From Senegalimassilia anaerobia JC110 (lineage in GTDB: Bacteria > Actinomycetota > Coriobacteriia > Coriobacteriales > Eggerthellaceae): 58,247 nucleotides of DNA. Positions 57,794 to 58,247 of the stretch are shown in pieces. Below the pieces are notes generated by a model. It was not told the DNA's origin and did no database searches. It saw only the letters and a program-made list of their open reading frames with translations. Both the position numbers and the translations under genes were made by a program. How positions within the stretch are numbered: the stretch's first letter is position 1; each line of letters begins with the position of its first letter. The stretch lies in assembly GCF_000236865.1 (NCBI RefSeq), contig NZ_HE611016.1:83939-142185 (forward strand), read 5' to 3'.

Positions 57794-58247
57794 CTAGTTC
57801 ACGCACACTACGTGCAGGACGTCGCCGTCCACGGTGAAAGCCACGTCAAGACCCGCGTATGCCAGGTGGTAGACGCGGGTCGGCTCATGTTTGCTGCCAG
57901 CGCGCCGCGGGTCCTGGCGCAGCACCTCCGTCAGGCCGGCGAGCTTGCCGGCGGGCACTTCGGCCTGCAGCTGTTCGGGAAAGTCCACGTCAAGCTCATG
58001 CCAGGGCGCGTCCTCGATCCATCCGCCGCAGGCGTCGGGGTGGCAGTCGGCGAAGGGGATGTAGGGCTTGATGTCGTAAATGGGCGTGCCGTCGCGCAGG
58101 TCCGCGCCCAGCACGTGGATGATGGGGCCGGCGTCCGTGAGCTCTACGCGGTCGAGTTTCACGCACGTCAGCCCGATGGGGTTCGGGCGGAACGGGCTGC
58201 GCGTGGCGAACACGCCCACGCGCTCGGCGCCGCCCAGCCGCGGCGGC
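57794..58247 (-). CDS. trmO: tRNA (adenine(37)-N6)-methyltransferase TrmO, partial
   Basis: The minus-strand frame runs off the window; about 150 residues of the C-terminal part are visible. Diagnostic of TrmO/YaeB: RVGVFATRSPFRPNPIGLT, then IIHVLGADLRDGTPIYDIKP and YIPFADCHPDA. TrmO uses S-adenosylmethionine to methylate threonylcarbamoyl-A37 in tRNA. The C-terminal part (EVLRQDPRRAGSKHEPTRVY) also fits. The start lies beyond the window. Confidence 0.9.
   Translation of the reverse strand, partial: PPRLGGAERVGVFATRSPFRPNPIGLTCVKLDRVELTDAGPIIHVLGADLRDGTPIYDIKPYIPFADCHPDACGGWIEDAPWHELDVDFPEQLQAEVPAGKLAGLTEVLRQDPRRAGSKHEPTRVYHLAYAGLDVAFTVDGDVLHVVCVN

Overview
High-GC, gene-dense DNA with GTG/TTG starts and strong Shine-Dalgarno sites. 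The gene content suggests a strictly anaerobic gut actinobacterium of the Eggerthellaceae/Coriobacteriia: a complete-looking anaerobic (cbi-type) cobalamin pathway, a flavoprotein-reductase fragment beside a membrane multihaem cytochrome, repeated HipBA modules, and short palindromes of the CCTCCGTCCCCTGTTC type between genes. Family level is inference; no rRNA or tRNA gene was seen to confirm it.

Layout. 1-2.0 kb is a graveyard of truncated genes and IS remnants, with one copy of a 162-bp foldback repeat. 2.05-2.6 kb is a RelB/YafQ toxin-antitoxin pair. 3.1-9.3 kb (minus strand) is an operon led by a cobalamin riboswitch: an exported cobaltochelatase (CbiK), a small lipoprotein, a substrate-binding lipoprotein, and the permease and ATPase of a FecBCD/BtuCDF-type importer. 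9.45-25.6 kb (plus strand) is one 16-gene operon for cobalamin synthesis (cbiF, D, L, G, H, ET, A, cobT, U, S, a CobU-like/CobC fusion, cbiB, cobD, cbiP, cobO, cbiC, cbiJ; the ET fusion counted once), most genes overlapping by 1-13 bases. cbiL lacks its middle and is probably not functional. 25.6-33.4 kb is accessory: a second copy of the 162-bp repeat, a DUF4143 ATPase behind 23-bp tandem repeats, an MFS exporter, two different HipBA modules separated by palindromes, and a PD-(D/E)XK-like protein. 33.5-40.99 kb holds an orphan VirD4/TraG-like ATPase, ClpP, an Abi/HEPN protein, a MaoC-like hydratase behind a tandem structured RNA candidate, a nitroreductase and a small acidic protein.

41.1-56.3 kb is the most unusual part: a type I restriction-modification locus on the minus strand (hsdR ... 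hsdM-HEPN-hsdS-DUF4365) with five extra genes between hsdR and hsdM: an unknown protein, a MoxR-type AAA+ ATPase, a VWA/metallopeptidase-like protein, an HNH nuclease and a large coiled-coil protein. The HsdR nuclease motif reads D-x(14)-D-Y-A in place of the usual D...E-x-K, so the HNH protein may have taken over cutting. Next to hsdS lie a tyrosine recombinase and a silent, oppositely oriented target-recognition cassette. Both cassettes are bounded by the same 16-bp sites, which points to recombination-driven change of DNA specificity.

56.4-58.2 kb holds mutually truncated PIN-domain and flavoprotein reductase genes, an intact five-haem NapC/NrfH-like cytochrome, and the 3' part of trmO running off the window.
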